Positions 34,950-47,151 of a stretch of 64,000 bases of DNA are shown here, piece by piece. The stretch spans positions 228,139 through 292,138 of the forward strand of contig PUQB01000312.1 in NCBI GenBank assembly GCA_003024785.1, written 5' to 3'. Both the position numbers and the translations under genes were made by a program. This DNA is from Selaginella tamariscina. Taxonomy: Eukaryota; Streptophyta; Lycopodiopsida; Selaginellales; Selaginellaceae. Within the stretch, counting starts at the first letter, position 1. Each line of letters starts with the position of its first letter. The notes beneath the pieces were generated by a model. The model saw nothing but the letters and a program-made list of their open reading frames with translations, did no database searches and was not told the origin of the DNA.

Positions 34950-35845
34950 ACTTAGTGAGGACATGAGTGTTTTGCTAAGAAAACTCCCTAAGGCTATTGC
35001 TAATGACCTTAGGTTGTTCAACCTTAAATCCTAAGGAGAACACCCCCTAACCAAGTGTGTCAAAGCACACCTAGTTATGAGACCTCCAGCGTTGTATCAT
35101 GTGACGTCTAGCCCAGTGTCACATCCCCATGTGACACTCACTACCTTCCACAATGTGGGTTATCATGCCATAGCCCTTAGATTCAAGAGTTGCACCAAGT
35201 GTCACAAATGTGGCTCCTAAATGCCAACTCTAGAACCCCTTAGTGAACCTTTAGGAACTAGGTAACATGAACCTGTCAAACAAGATTCCACACCCACAGT
35301 TGGACAATAACACGGATGTGCCTTGCTTGGCTGTGAGTGTTACACCTAGCTTGACGTGGAGGAGGAGGTTGGAGACAAGCCTCTACCTCTGCCTTTTGGA
35401 ACGTGCAGTCCGACAGGACCTCCCAGGCATGGATTCGCCAATATTAAGGGTAAGCTACCCTAAAGGTGGGATGTACCTCTGCTATCTGGAAGTTGAGGCG
35501 ACACAACAAAGGGTTGTACCTTAACAACACAAGTTAGAGCTTGCACCAACAGAAGAGCAATGAACTCATTCATGAACCCAAGAGCTCTCCTACTACATAT
35601 TCTACCTCATTTATGTGATGGACACCCCCCCCCCTCTTTTCCTATATGTGTAAGTGGGTTGGCACTGAATTTCAGTCCCTTAGTTAAATTAACGAAATGA
35701 GCTTATAACTTACTCTTACTCCTATCCCTAAACCCTACCCAAGGGGGTGGGGGTTTTAGGGCATGGGTCCCTAGGGGTTTTCCTAACCCTACTTAACATG
35801 CCAAACTCATTTGCCTTAACTAATCAGCCTAACTGGGACGTCAAT
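34950..35845 (-). mobile_element. Family A long-LTR fragment
   Basis: This is about 0.9 kb of a long-type LTR, minus strand. It includes the family A block (the CATGTGACAC hairpin words near 35098-35140), the C tract near 35622 and the TATA-like box. It stands where the 3' LTR of C2 should be, but it is of the long type whereas the C2 5' LTR is short. Confidence 0.8.
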
Positions 35846-36149
35846 TTTGGAGGTACCACCTGCAACAAGAAGTCACTTGGAGAACTTTTGCACGTCTACC
35901 CGACACAGACAACAAGTTAGTTTAAGTTAACTAGAATCTATATTGGAGGCCTTTAGTTAAGGTTGTTTGTCGGCCCGTAGGTTAATAAGAAATAAAGTTC
36001 ACTTTATTTCTTAGCATCATTACCAACAATTTGAGACCTCGCCTCAAACTCACTCACTATTTCCATCGCGTTCTACAAATTCTCCAATGGTTCCCATGTC
36101 GACTCGCATGCTGGGTAACCTTTCCACTTAACAAGATATTCATGTTTAC

Positions 36150-38862
36150 GTTTTCACCGCCCATGAATGTTCCTCCCCTTTAATATCGCCTCAACTTCGA
36201 ATTCTTTCTCCTCACCAACTAATTCTGGAGGTGGACGTAAACTATGATATCTATTCGGATGTTTCTCATCCATGTGAAATGGTTCGAGTAAATTGACATG
36301 AAACACATTGTGTATTGCTCCAACTCTAGAGGAAGATCTAACCCATAAGCCACTTTCCCTGGACCTATGTAGTGCAATAGAAACTTCCTCGAAAGAATCG
36401 TTGGAACCTTCAGGTTTTTGGTACTCAACAATACCATATCCCCAACTTGATACTCTACATCCTATCAATGCTTATTGTACTGTTGATGATACCTTTCCTG
36501 TGCTACAGCCATCGCTTGACGAGTAGCTTTCCATGTCTGATACAACTATCTAGTAAACTCCACTACATATGGAACTTGATTGATATCACCTTTTGATAAC
36601 ACTATACTATAAGGAATACCACCCTTATTCTTAGTTAACACTTCTATCGGGCTACATTTGATCGTAGTGTGTGTCGAGTATTGTAACATATTTCAGCCAT
36701 ATCCAAGTGTTCAGCCCAATCAAGTTGATCACCTTGAACATAGCATTTGAGATAGTCCTCGACTTGTTAGTTCACCCTCTCCGTTTGACCATCTATTTGT
36801 AGATGGTAAGCCGTACTAAACTTCAACATCGTACCAAACTATTTATATAATGTTCCCCAAAACTTTCCTATAAACCAAGGATCTCGATTTGAGATCATGG
36901 TTTTTGGTAGTCTGCGCACTCTTACAACCTCGTGGAAGAACAACTTCGTCGCTTGTTTTGCATTCACTGTCTCTACAGTTGGAACAAAATGAGCAACCTT
37001 TGTAAACCAATCAACCACCACCATGAGGGCATTGAAACCACAAGATTTTGGCAATCCCATGATAAAATTCAAAGTAACACTTTGAAATGGCCGCTCTAGA
37101 ATTGGTTTACACTGCAACTTCCCAGCTTGTTTTTGCGATCGACTTTTTACTTGTTGACATGTGGGGCATGTCTTAACATACTTGGCAACATTGTTTATCA
37201 TACCCGGCCAATAGAATCCCTATTTCAACAAAGTCAACATCTCATGCCTTCCACCATGTCCTGCCAAAGGAACGTTGTGATGCTCTTTTAACAGCCTCTC
37301 CCTCCATGTCCCTTCTGGAACATAGAGTCTCTTTCCTTTATAATAAAGAACTCCATCCCGCACCGTAAAATGTGCCTGTTTGAGTGCATTCATTCGACTT
37401 TATATTCTTGTTGAAATATTATCATCTCTTCGTAATTGATGAACTTGTTTCCTCTTTGTCATTAAGTTCAAAGCCTCCTTAGCAAACTCATCTTAAAGAT
37501 ATGCCATCACAAATTCATCCACTAGAGTTGACACTGGTGCTGACATAATACGAAGATGATTTTTCCTACTGAGTGCATCAGCTACCCCATTGTCTTTTCT
37601 AGCTTTATGTCTGATTTCAAGCTGAAATTGAGCTAACTTCTGCTGCCATCTAGCATACTTTGGTGATAATTTTGGTTGCGTTTTAAAGTACCTTAGAGTT
37701 ACACTATTTGTCCAAACCACAGTGCCATGACTTGGAAGATAATGATGCCAATACTCTAAAGAAGCAACAATAGCATACATCTTCTTTTCGTGAGTAGGCC
37801 ATCGTGTTTGCGTAGCATCTAACTTCTTCGAGAAAAAGGACATTGGATGTCCTTTTTGTTGCAATACACCACCAATTGCAAAGTCGGAAGCATCACACTC
37901 TACCTCAAATGGACCTTCAAAGATGGACAGTTGCAAAACTGGCTCAGAAGAGATAGCTTTTTTGAGTCGTTGGCACTTTGGAGTCCAATGCCATGGAATG
38001 TTTTTGTGAGATTTGTCAATGATGCCACTATCTCCGAGTACCCCTTTATGAATGATGCCAATGATGCCACTATCTTCGGTAATACCCATCAAACCAAGAA
38101 ATGATCTAACTTCATACACATCCTTCAAAGTCATCCACTCGGTAATAGCTTGAATTTTCTTTGAATCCATGGTAACCTTCCCACCTGAGATCGAGTGTCT
38201 CAAGAAATCTATCTTGGTTTGACCAAATGCGCACTTACTTTCTTTAGCATACAACTGGTTCTCTCTTAACCTCTGAAACACTTTTTCTAAGTGTTCCACA
38301 TGTTCCTCAATTGTCGAACTGAAAACCAGAATGTCATCAATATACACCACTATGAACTCGTCTAGATAGTCTCTAAACACATCATCCATCATTGTGCAAA
38401 AAGTTGTTGGAGCATTGCACAACCCGAATGGCAAGATTAGAAACTCAAATGATTCATAACGCGTTCAAAAAGCGGTCTTCTCAATGTCATTCTCTACTAC
38501 CCAAATTTAATGGTACTCAAATCTTAAGTTTATTCTTGAAAAATACTTTGCTTTCGATAGCCTGTCAAATAAGTCATCCACTCATGGAAGAGGATACTTA
38601 TTTTTTATAGTTATTGTATTCAGCGTTCGATAGTCCACACACATTCGCATCGTATCATCCTTTTTTATTACAAACAGGATTGGTGCACCATATGGCGATC
38701 GACTAGGTCGAATGTTCCTCGACCAATCAATTCTGTCAGCTGTTTCTTCAATTCTACTAACTCTTGAGGATTTAACCGATATGGGGCTCTTACTAGTGGA
38801 GACGAACCTGGCAAAATCTCTATCATGTGGTCCACAACTCGATGTGGAGGTAACTCGGGCAC
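36150..38862 (-). mobile_element. C2 pol (RT to chromodomain)
   Basis: On the minus strand, RT contains LPFGLCNAP-type text and [10 protein letters not shown] near 38330, RNase [19 protein letters not shown] near 37850-37900, integrase CPTCQQVKSRSQKQAGK near 37120-37170, and the start of the chromodomain near 36180. It is nearly collinear with C1 and has several breaks. Confidence 0.9.
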
Positions 38863-39403
38863 TGTCAAGCCACGATCCAGGAACCAGGAAGCGAGTAGGA
38901 TTCCGAAAACAGGAAGGCTTGACTCAGGAGCAGGACCGGACCAGAATAGGATCCGGGAGCAAGACAGGAACCGGATAGGATCCAGGAGGGACAGGAACAA
39001 GAAGAGCAGGAGGCAAGGAGGCAAGACAAGAACAAGACAAGAACAAGGAACAAGAATAATCGTAGAATGACTGGTGTTGATAGTAACGATTGTACAACAA
39101 TTAGGTCAGAGCTTTTATGCTCACAACTCCAAGCTAATCTAGTCATGAGCCTAATCTAGTCACTAGCCAAAATTGGTCATCCTTATCCTATAGGAATATC
39201 CTGTAGGAATATCCTGCGGGAATATCCTGCGGAATATCCTGTGAGAATATCCTGCGGGAATATCTTGTGGCATATCCTGCGGGGAAATCCTGTATCGCAT
39301 ATCCTGTAGGCTGAATCCTGTGTCGTATCCTGTATTCTGCATCGCATATCCTGTAGGCTGAATCCTGTATGTCGTATCCTGTATCCTGTATCGGGTCGTG
39401 ACA
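38863..39403 (-). repeat. B2 3' LTR
   Basis: This 541-bp LTR has a GGATATTCC-type repeat block at 39180-39390 that differs in copy number and sequence from the 5' LTR. It carries the self-primer arm in the B1-like form (complement TTGATAGTAAC near 39077-39087). Confidence 0.9.
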
Positions 39404-40976
39404 GCACCTCCTCCCTAAGGACGAGTTCCACGAGTCTTGGGACCTGGTTTAGCAGGATAACGCCGATGGAAAGCAGCAACTTTGGAAGAAGCATGGAGTA
39501 AGTTGGATGCAGGTTCCCAAGTGCGATCGGTAGGCAAATAACCTTTCCAATCCACCAAGTATTGAAGTTGCGGCGATGAAGACGAGAATCAAGGATGGCT
39601 GCAACTTCGTACTCAGGTTCACCAGCAATGACCACAGGAGGGGGAGGAGAAGAAGCACGACCAGGAAGAGAAGAAGGATGATACGGCTCCAACAAGGAGG
39701 TGTGAAACACAGGATGAAGTTTCACCGTAGGTGGTAACTCGAGTCGGAAAGCTACAGGATTTACCTCCGCCACGATCCTGTAAGGGCCCAATCGTTGAAA
39801 ATCCAACTTAGAAGAAGGCCTGTTGGTGCGAATGTGTCGACGAAGAAGCCACACGAGATCACCAATCTTGTATGCAGGTGCGGTTGACGGTGAGCATCAG
39901 CATGATGCTTGTACCGTTCCTGTGCCTGCTGAAGTGAACCTGGAGATCATCCTGTACCTGCCGAAGATGCTGAAGACGATCCTGTACTGCAGGAGCGGAA
40001 GAAGGAGAAGCAGGAGAGCAAAGTCAAAACGTGGATGGTGGACCTGTAAGAGCAAAGAAAGGTGTCTGGCCTGTAGATGCGTGAATGGAGTTGTTGTAGG
40101 CAAACTCCGCCATAGGAAGAAGGTCCAACCAATTATCCTGTTGGTAACTGATGAAGCAACGAAGATATTGCTCCAAGGTCTGGATTGTGCGTTCTGACTG
40201 TCCATCAGTTTGCGGGTGATATCCTGAAGAAAGATCCGCTTTAACCTGTAGACTCCGAAGAAGCTCTCGCCAAAACTTGGACATGAATTGTGGACCTCGA
40301 TCGGAAACAATGCTCTCAGGAAGACCATGATGTCGGAACACCTCACGGATCACCAACTCGGCAGTTGTCTGACCTGTAGCTGTCTTGTTGCAGGGTAGGA
40401 AATGAGCCTGCTTGGTGAAACGGTCAACCACCACAAGAACTGCATCGAATCCACGAGAAGGAGGAAGATCTGTGAGGAAATCCATAGAAATGGATCTCCA
40501 AGGAGTAGAAGGAACAGGAAGAGGACGAAGAAGACCAGAAGGTGCATGACGAGGCATCTTCGACCTGTTGCAGGTGTCACAACTCCGTACAAACCTTTCC
40601 ACAAAACCCGCAACCCAGGCCACCAATAGTTGCGAGTCACCAACTCAACTGTCTTGGCCACACCAAAATGTCCTGTAGCCGGGTATCATGACAATCCTGT
40701 ACCACACGAGTCCTGCAAACACCAACAGGAACGTACAGGAGACCTTCCCGGTACAGGAGTCCATCCTGTATGGTGAACAGGTTGTAGTCTGGACGGGAAC
40801 TGGAGGAAGAGGAACTTGCAACGTCAGGATGAATGTGTGAGAACACATTCTTTGCCAAGTCGTCTGTAGCCAACTGCGAACGGACCTGTAGGAGAGTTGA
40901 ATTTGCTGGAGCCTGATGAACCTGCAGTGCCGCAAGCCGGAATCGATCAGGACCCAACAACACTTGCCTTTGACAG
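39404..40976 (-). mobile_element. B2 integrase and chromodomain
   Basis: On the minus strand the core DRGPQFMSKFWRELLRSLQ and YHPQTDGQSERTIQTLEQYL lie near 40170-40330. The chromodomain [14 protein letters not shown] lies near 39570-39615. It is collinear with B1 and has a few breaks. Confidence 0.9.
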
Positions 40977-42360
40977 TCAAATGCAGGATCGCCCGGGCTT
41001 GGTGCAAGGTAGAGCGCCTAGACAATGCGTCCGCCTTGCCATTCCGAAAACCGGGCCTGTAGACGATGACGAAGTCAAAACGTGATAGGAACTCCGCCCA
41101 CCTAGCCTGTCGCCGACTGAGAACTCGAGCCGTTGAAAGTACTCCAGGTTCTTGTGATCCGTAAGAACTTGTACAGGATGTGCAGCACCTTCCAGGAAAT
41201 GCCGCCACTCCTCAAACGAATCCACAATGGCCTTGAGTTCCTTGTCATGAATCTCGTAATTGATCTCCGCCGACAGGAATTTACGAGAGTGAAAAGCTAC
41301 AGGATGAAGCAACTTGTCCTCTCCAACTTGCGATAGGACGGATCCTACTGCAAAATCCGAGGCATCTGCTTCAACGAAGAAAGGACGAGAAGGATCAGGA
41401 TGTGCTAAAATCGGAGCTGTCGTGAAGGTGTCCTTGAGTGTTGTGAATGCATGTTCCGCCTTGTCGGACCAAGAGAAAACCTCTGTGCGCTTGGTGAGTT
41501 CCGTGAGTGGAAGTACACGCTTGGAGAAGTCCTGTATGAATCGCCTGTAGAAGTTTGCAAAGCCAAGGAAACATTGTACATCTCGTACAGACTTGGGCCT
41601 CTCCCACTCCACGATGGTCTTCACCTTGTGCATGTCCATGGAAACGCCAGCAGGAGAGACGATGTAGCCCAAGAACTCCACAGAATCCCTATCGAAAAAA
41701 CACTTCTCCAACTTCGCATACAAGCCATGCTCACGAAGCCGCTGTAGAACCAACCGTACATGCTTGTCATGTGCCGCCTGGTCCTTGGAGAAAATCAAAA
41801 TGTCGTCGAGGTAGATCACCACAAACTGGTCCAAGAAGTCACGAAAGATGTCGTTCACCATATGTTGGAACACGGCTGGGGCATTGGTAAGGCCGAAAGG
41901 CATCACCGTGTACTCGAAGTGTCCATACCTTGTACGAAAGGCAGTCTTCCACTCATCGCCGGGACGAATCCGTACAAGGTTGTAGGCCCCTCGTAAGTCG
42001 ATCTTCGTGAACACCTTTGCTCCTCGCAGCCGATCGAGAAGTTCCGGGATCAATGGCAACGGGTACCGATTCCGAATGGTAGCTTGATTCAAACCCCTGT
42101 AGTCCACAACCAAACGTAAGCTCCCATCCTTCTTCTTGACAAAGAAGATTGGCGCTCCTGCAGGGGACTTTGAGTGACGAATGAAGCCGGATGCCAAGTT
42201 GTCCTCGATGTACTGGCGAAGAACCTCCAACTCTGTGGGTGACAATGCGTAAATCGGTCCGAACGGTGGGTCTTTCCTTCTGCAAGATCAATAGGACAGT
42301 CGTAGGACCTGTGAACAGGAAGAACTGTAGCCTTGTGCTTGTCAAAAACGTCCTTAAAGT
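40977..42360 (-). mobile_element. B2 reverse transcriptase and RNase H
   Basis: This is a long open stretch on the minus strand with [30 protein letters not shown] (near 41790-41820) and [18 protein letters not shown]. It looks essentially whole and matches B1. Confidence 0.93.
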
Positions 42361-42399
42361 CGTGGTACTTGGATGGTAGAAGAAGGAGGAGAAGGAGAA

Positions 42400-43430
42400 G
42401 GAGTAGGGAAGGAGATTGAAAAACAGGAGAGTCAGACACAGGAAAGGTAGAAGAGGACGTAGGAGTTACTTGAAAGGCAAAAAGGTGGAAAGGAGCAGGA
42501 TCAGTGGTAAGTTCATGCATGGTAGTGGTAAGAACTCGGAGAGGAGCAGGAGGGAGCTGTGATTGAAAAAGAGGAAGGATCTTGGGGGTGGAATAGAAAC
42601 AGAGTAATGAAAAGAAGCAGGATTGGAAGAAACAGATGTGGATGTTGACAAGTGTACAGGATTGGAAGAATCCTGTACAGAAGTCCGTGGATGCACAGGA
42701 GTGAGGAGAGCCTGTGATGTGCTGACGAACCAACAGGAGGTGGATCCTGTTGAGGAGGAACCTTCGACACTGATACAGGATTGGAAGAACCCTGTACAGG
42801 ACACCGCAAACTTACAGGAGTGGAGAAAGCCTGCGGATGTGCTGAGGAACTGACATGAGGTGAATCCTGTCGAGAGGAGTCTTCAACACTGGTACAGGAA
42901 CAGGCACGGTCAATCCTGTAGCTTGTACTGCCTCAGACACCAAGGATGTATCCTGCACGCAGGAAGGTACAGGTTGATCCTGGCTGTTGGAGAGGAAAAC
43001 GTGAGCGTCCTAGACCTCCAGTCGATCTGCGGATTTGCAACAACGAACCATGGCATGCCAAAAATGATGGGAGTCGACCGAGTCTTGATCAAGTTGAAGG
43101 AAATCGAACAGTTGAATGCACCATGATTGCAAGAGAGAGGTGTGGTAGCGTGGGTAACTGCGCCAGAAGCAATCAAACGACCATCGGCCACCTCTACAGG
43201 AATTGCACGCTTCAACTTCACCACCGGAATGCCATGCTGAGCTGCAAAAGTGTCATCCATGAAACATGCATTTGCACCAGTGTCTAACAGGGCAAACTCC
43301 TTGAGCTCTCGATTATTGAGGCGAATGTGTACAGGAAACTTGAGTGATGGAATGGTATGAGCAGCACCAATGGAGCCTGCACCTACGTCCAACTTCGCGG
43401 CTCCTAGACGAAGTGGACATTGAAGTTTTT
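42400..43430 (-). mobile_element. B2 protease and linker
   Basis: The protease active site LLDTGANACFMDDTF lies near 43250-43295 (minus). The Pro/Ser-rich linker with its tandem units lies at about 42400-42950. A few breaks are present. Confidence 0.8.
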
Positions 43431-43453
43431 CCGACTGAACTTCAGCTTCGGCT

Positions 43454-44380
43454 TCACGCCTTGAACTTCCTGGCTTTATTAGGACATTCCGCCACCTTGT
43501 GTCCTGCTGCACCACAATACAAGCATAGGTTCTCACCCCGTCGACGTTGTTTCTCAGCAGTTGAAAGTGGGCCACGCTTGGAATTGTTAACCTCCATAGG
43601 AACTGCTCCAGAAGGTGTCGCAGGAACATGTGCTACGGCTACAGGGTTGGCTGGCAGGAACTGCTGACGGAATTTTTCCTGACGGCGCTCGAACAAACGG
43701 TTGTCGCAGCGAACGGCCTGTTGCATGATCTCCGCTAACGTTTGGGCATCCGGTAACGTAAGGAGAAGGTCCTTCACGTCGTCCTTCAGCCCAAAACGGA
43801 AATGTTCGATCAATGCAGTCTCGTCCCATGGAATGTTCGTGCACAATTGCTGGAATTCGGATGCATAAACGGAAGCTGGTCTGGATCCTTGTGTGAGCCT
43901 CCGTAACTTTGTGCATGCAGAACGGTACTTATCAGGATCTCCAAAGCAGGCTTCAAAGGCAGCCACGAAACCTTCAAAGTCTTCCATCAATGGGTCGTCA
44001 CGCTCCAGCAAGGGAGCAACCCAAGCTCGTGGAGATCCACTTAGTAAGGATGCCAAAAGGCCAACCTTTTGTGCATCCGTCGAGTAGCGGCGTGGTTGCA
44101 TGCGGATCAAGAGCCGGATCTGATTCAGGAAACCTTGGAAATCGGCACGGTTGCCACTGAACTTCTCTGGCATGCTGATCTTCGGCTCCGGAGAAAAGTT
44201 CGATGAAGAAGGAACCACCGATGCCTGAGAGAGAGCCTGCGCAGCAGCCTTGGAGGATGCATCAGCAGCTGCATGTGCCGCATGGGTGGAGCCTTGTAGA
44301 TCGGTGACCACTTGGCGCAAAGTGGCCAGCTCATGAAGCAACATTTGGTGCTCGCGTTGAAAGTGCTCAAAATCAGCCAT
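43454..44380 (-). CDS. gag: B2 Gag, sushi/Tf1 type
   Basis: This single open frame of 308 codons runs on the minus strand. Residues 1-60 form an Ala/Gln-rich helical start. Residues 70-235 are the capsid-like core of the Ty3/sushi class, with MPEKFSGNRADFQGFLNQ, LTQGSRPASVYASEFQQL and FRFGLKDDVKDLLLTLPDA. The zinc knuckle CLYCGAAGHKVAEC lies at about 286-299. Gag forms the particle that packages element RNA. The layout closely recalls vertebrate sushi-ichi and its domesticated RTL/PEG10 relatives, placing B in the chromovirus branch known for self-priming. The frame looks whole. It starts 100 bp after the primer site. Confidence 0.9.
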   Translation of the reverse strand: MADFEHFQREHQMLLHELATLRQVVTDLQGSTHAAHAAADASSKAAAQALSQASVVPSSSNFSPEPKISMPEKFSGNRADFQGFLNQIRLLIRMQPRRYSTDAQKVGLLASLLSGSPRAWVAPLLERDDPLMEDFEGFVAAFEACFGDPDKYRSACTKLRRLTQGSRPASVYASEFQQLCTNIPWDETALIEHFRFGLKDDVKDLLLTLPDAQTLAEIMQQAVRCDNRLFERRQEKFRQQFLPANPVAVAHVPATPSGAVPMEVNNSKRGPLSTAEKQRRRGENLCLYCGAAGHKVAECPNKARKFKA

Positions 44381-44466
44381 GATCGTATGAAAGAAAGAAA
44401 GGAGAAAAACGAAGGAAAAGAATCAAGGAAAAAAAAAGGTAGCTGGGAAACGAAGAGCTATGAAAG

Positions 44467-44478
44467 AGTTACAATCAA
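44467..44478 (-). promoter_or_regulatory. B2 self-primer binding site
   Basis: On the minus strand this reads TTGATTGTAACT, just inside the 5' LTR boundary (44481). It is the exact complement of the B2 5' LTR arm at 44680-44691. Relative to B1 the central base pair is changed on both sides, so pairing is kept. Confidence 0.7.
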
Positions 44479-44480
44479 AC

Positions 44481-44973
44481 TGTCAAGCCACGATCCAGGA
44501 ACCAGGAAGCAAGTAGGATTCCGAGAACAGGAAGGCTTGACTCAGGCAGGACCGGACAGAATAGGACAGGACAGACAGGAACAAGGATCCAGGAGGACAG
44601 ACAAGAAGAGCAGGAGGCAAAGAGTAAGACAAGAACAAGACAAGAACAAGGAACAAGAATAATCGTAGAATGACTGGTGTTGATTGTAACTGATTGTACA
44701 ACAATTAGGTCGGAGCTTTTATGCTCACAACTCCAAGCTAATCTGGTCATGAGCCTAATCTAGTCACTAGCCAAAATTGGTCATCCTTATCCTATAGGAA
44801 TATCCTGTAGGAATATCCTGCGGGAATATCCTGGAGAATATCCTGCGGAATATCCTGTGGATATCCTGGGAATCCTGTGCATATCCTGTGGGAATCCTGG
44901 CCGTATCCTGTATCGCATATCCTGTAGGCTGAATCCTGTATGTCGTATCCTGTATCCTGTATCGGTCGTGACA
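44481..44973 (-). repeat. B2 5' LTR
   Basis: This 493-bp LTR has the GGATATTCC-type repeats at its start, the TATA-like box near 44711-44727, and the presumed transcript start with the self-primer arm AGTTACAATCAA at 44680-44691 (minus). Confidence 0.92.
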
Positions 44974-46834
44974 GCGGCAAGTCTTCCAACAACAGGTTCT
45001 TAAACATGTCAAGACTTCTAAAATAGGCTCGAGAACATATTCTTGACCTTCCTTTTTTGACTTGAATAGTATTTAAAACCATTGCAAGAAATACACGTTT
45101 CACGATGTCTAACTGCTTTATACAACTGAGTTAAGGTAAGGAACATAAGATTCCAATCCTTATCAATTAGCGTCTCCATCCTGAGCATTGTTTTTCTAAC
45201 GTCTTCTTTGTATGTTGCAAACATGATTCAATTATCTCCCAAAACACCCTCATTTCGATTACATGTTTATGAAACCATTCTATACCCAAAACAAAGTTAA
45301 ACCCCGTCATATTCAAGAGAAACTAAGTCTAGCTTAACCTTCTAACCTTTGATTTAGACAGGAACTGCCCTTGCTTATTATTAGTATTTTGAAAACCTTT
45401 GCCAAAATTGATCTTTATTTTACAAATCTTTATTACATCCAAATTCAATCGACGAGCTAGACTAGTTAATATGAAGTTATATGTTGCTCCAATATCAATC
45501 ATCATTCGGACTCGGTCTCCTCATATCCTTCCTGTCAAATATAACAAAGGGTCAGTTTTGTCTTGAATAGCAAATAAGGTAGGTTGTGTCTGGCACAACA
45601 TTACCTCTTCTAAACTCATCTTCTAAATCTTCAAGCATTTCTAGTTCAACAACTTCCTCTTCTACCATCGCCTTGAAATGACTCAATTGTTATGAGGGTG
45701 CTCGACATTCTCTAGCGAAATGACCAGGCTTGTTATAATTGTGACATGTACGAACCCCGCCTACAGATTGCGAGGGAGCAGACTTTGGAGTTGAGCCCTT
45801 GACATGCTGAGGTGATGATAACGCTAATGGTTTTGAGATCCGATGGGTCTTGATGTATTTGAAAACTTGGAATTGCCGACAAAGGGACTTGCACTTTGAT
45901 TTGATAGTGACTGATTCGATCGTTTATCAAACCTTCTAAACCCAGACTTTGGAGGAAAACTCCTCGATTTAGGTTTGCTTCCTCCCTTTTATTGTACAAG
46001 TCTTCTAATGACATGCCATAAGCAACCTTTTGCCGATAACTTGTTGGCTTGTACCTTAGGATCTCCTTCCATGTCTTCTCATTCAAGCTGGCCATGAGCA
46101 ACTTCAAGTTGCCATGAGCAACTTCAAGCTTCATCATCACTCATGTTCAGGACCAAACGCCGTACACTTTCAAACTGATAAATATGGTCCACTGGGTTTC
46201 CCCGAACTCCTTATTTACAAGTTGCCAATTAGCACACAATCATAATCCAAGGTCATTTGGAATATACTACTTTCTAATCTCCCTTTTTATGTGTTTCCAG
46301 TTGTTTTGATATTTAGGTTCACCTTCAACTATCCACCACCAAGTCTTAGCTTCTCCTTTGAGAAATTGCTTAGCACACACAATCCTTTCTGTCTTTCTCA
46401 TGGAAGTAGCCTCAAAATAACTTTCCATATCATACAACCAATCATCCAAAACCTTGTAATCCTTTGAATTCATAAAATCTGAAGGCTTGATAGGTTTGAA
46501 TTTACTGGGACCACTTCCACCTTCATCTGCCGAAGAATTCAATTCAGAGGAACTTGACTCTGAATGATGCTTTTTTTCTTTCTTCGTGTATCTGGTTGTG
46601 GAACTTCTGGTAATGTGGTAACTGCTGGAATTCAATCAGCAACATTACCGCTTCAATCGTTCAACCATAAAATATCCCTCGAAGTTCTTTTAGGGCATCC
46701 ATCATTATTTCCCGTCAACCAGGCCGCTGCCTAGCTCTAGGGGGTTGACCTGGATCAGCTTCATCCATCTTTCCATTTTGAGCCTCTGCAACAACCCTCT
46801 CTGCCTCAGGTTCTGGTTGCTTTTTTTTACTCAT
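44974..46834 (-). mobile_element. C2 gag and protease
   Basis: Gag starts at 46834 on the minus strand with MSKKKQPEPEAERVVAEAQN. A Ser/Glu-rich stretch follows, then the retrotransposon-gag core (DWLYDMESYFEATSMRKTER and AKTWWWIVEGEPKYQ, near 46290-46450). A worn CCHC knuckle (NYNKPGHFARECRAPS) lies near 45690-45745. Protease text lies at about 45250-45560. Several breaks are present. Confidence 0.85.
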
Positions 46835-47151
46835 CGTATTGAACCCTAATTTCAACACTCAGAGAATATGCTTAGAATATTCCCAATATGAAGTTAGAAA
46901 CACCCTGCACATGTTGTACACCCACACACATCAACTTTGAACCAGCATAAGACTTTCGGACACACGCCGACTCATTGAGCAAATGTTCTCCGAAATTTAA
47001 TAACTCACAGAATCAAACTCTCTGCGCAGAATACAAACATGTCAACCGAAAGCAATAGAATAAATCAAGAATTTAAAGTTATCTAAACACTGAAACACCC
47101 TATGAATTAAGGCAGTCTTACTGATTGCAGAGAACTTGCTCCGATACCAAT
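46835..47151 (-). mobile_element. C2 leader and tRNA primer site
   Basis: TTGGTATCGGAGC follows the LTR end by one base on the minus strand, close to the initiator-Met site. The leader, with ATTCTGCGCAGAGAG and a following TTCTGTGAGTT-like word, is homologous to the leader of family A (5866-6010). This is the clearest link between the two families. Confidence 0.85.

Larger units (their letters stand above)
38863..44973 (-). mobile_element. Element B2: Tf1/sushi-like chromovirus
   Basis: This is a second B element of 6.1 kb on the minus strand, inserted in the RT/protease region of C2. LTRs are 44481-44973 (5') and 38863-39403 (3'). The interior runs gag, protease, linker, RT, RNase H, integrase, chromodomain and polypurine tract, collinear with B1. 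Gag looks whole, and pol has only a handful of breaks. A clean target-site duplication could not be read (left flank GGCAC, right flank GCGGC). Long RT stretches appear identical to B1 at residue level, pointing to recent activity. Confidence 0.95.
35846..47151 (-). mobile_element. Element C2: chromovirus interior, holding nested B2
   Basis: This is a second C element on the minus strand, interrupted by B2 at 38863-44973. Reading from 47151, it has an initiator-Met-type primer site (complement of GCTCCGATACCAATT, 47137-47151), the leader, gag, protease, RT and RNase H to about 37490, integrase and chromodomain to about 36150, and a shortened 3' non-coding region. Net of B2 it is about 5.2 kb. 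It is broken in roughly ten or more places, so it is older or less protected than C1. Confidence 0.92.

Noticed and set aside
38858-44978. A target-site duplication for B2
   Set aside because: The flanks GGCAC and GCGGC are not identical; comparison with C1 suggests the target was near GGCGGC, but no clean duplication can be claimed.
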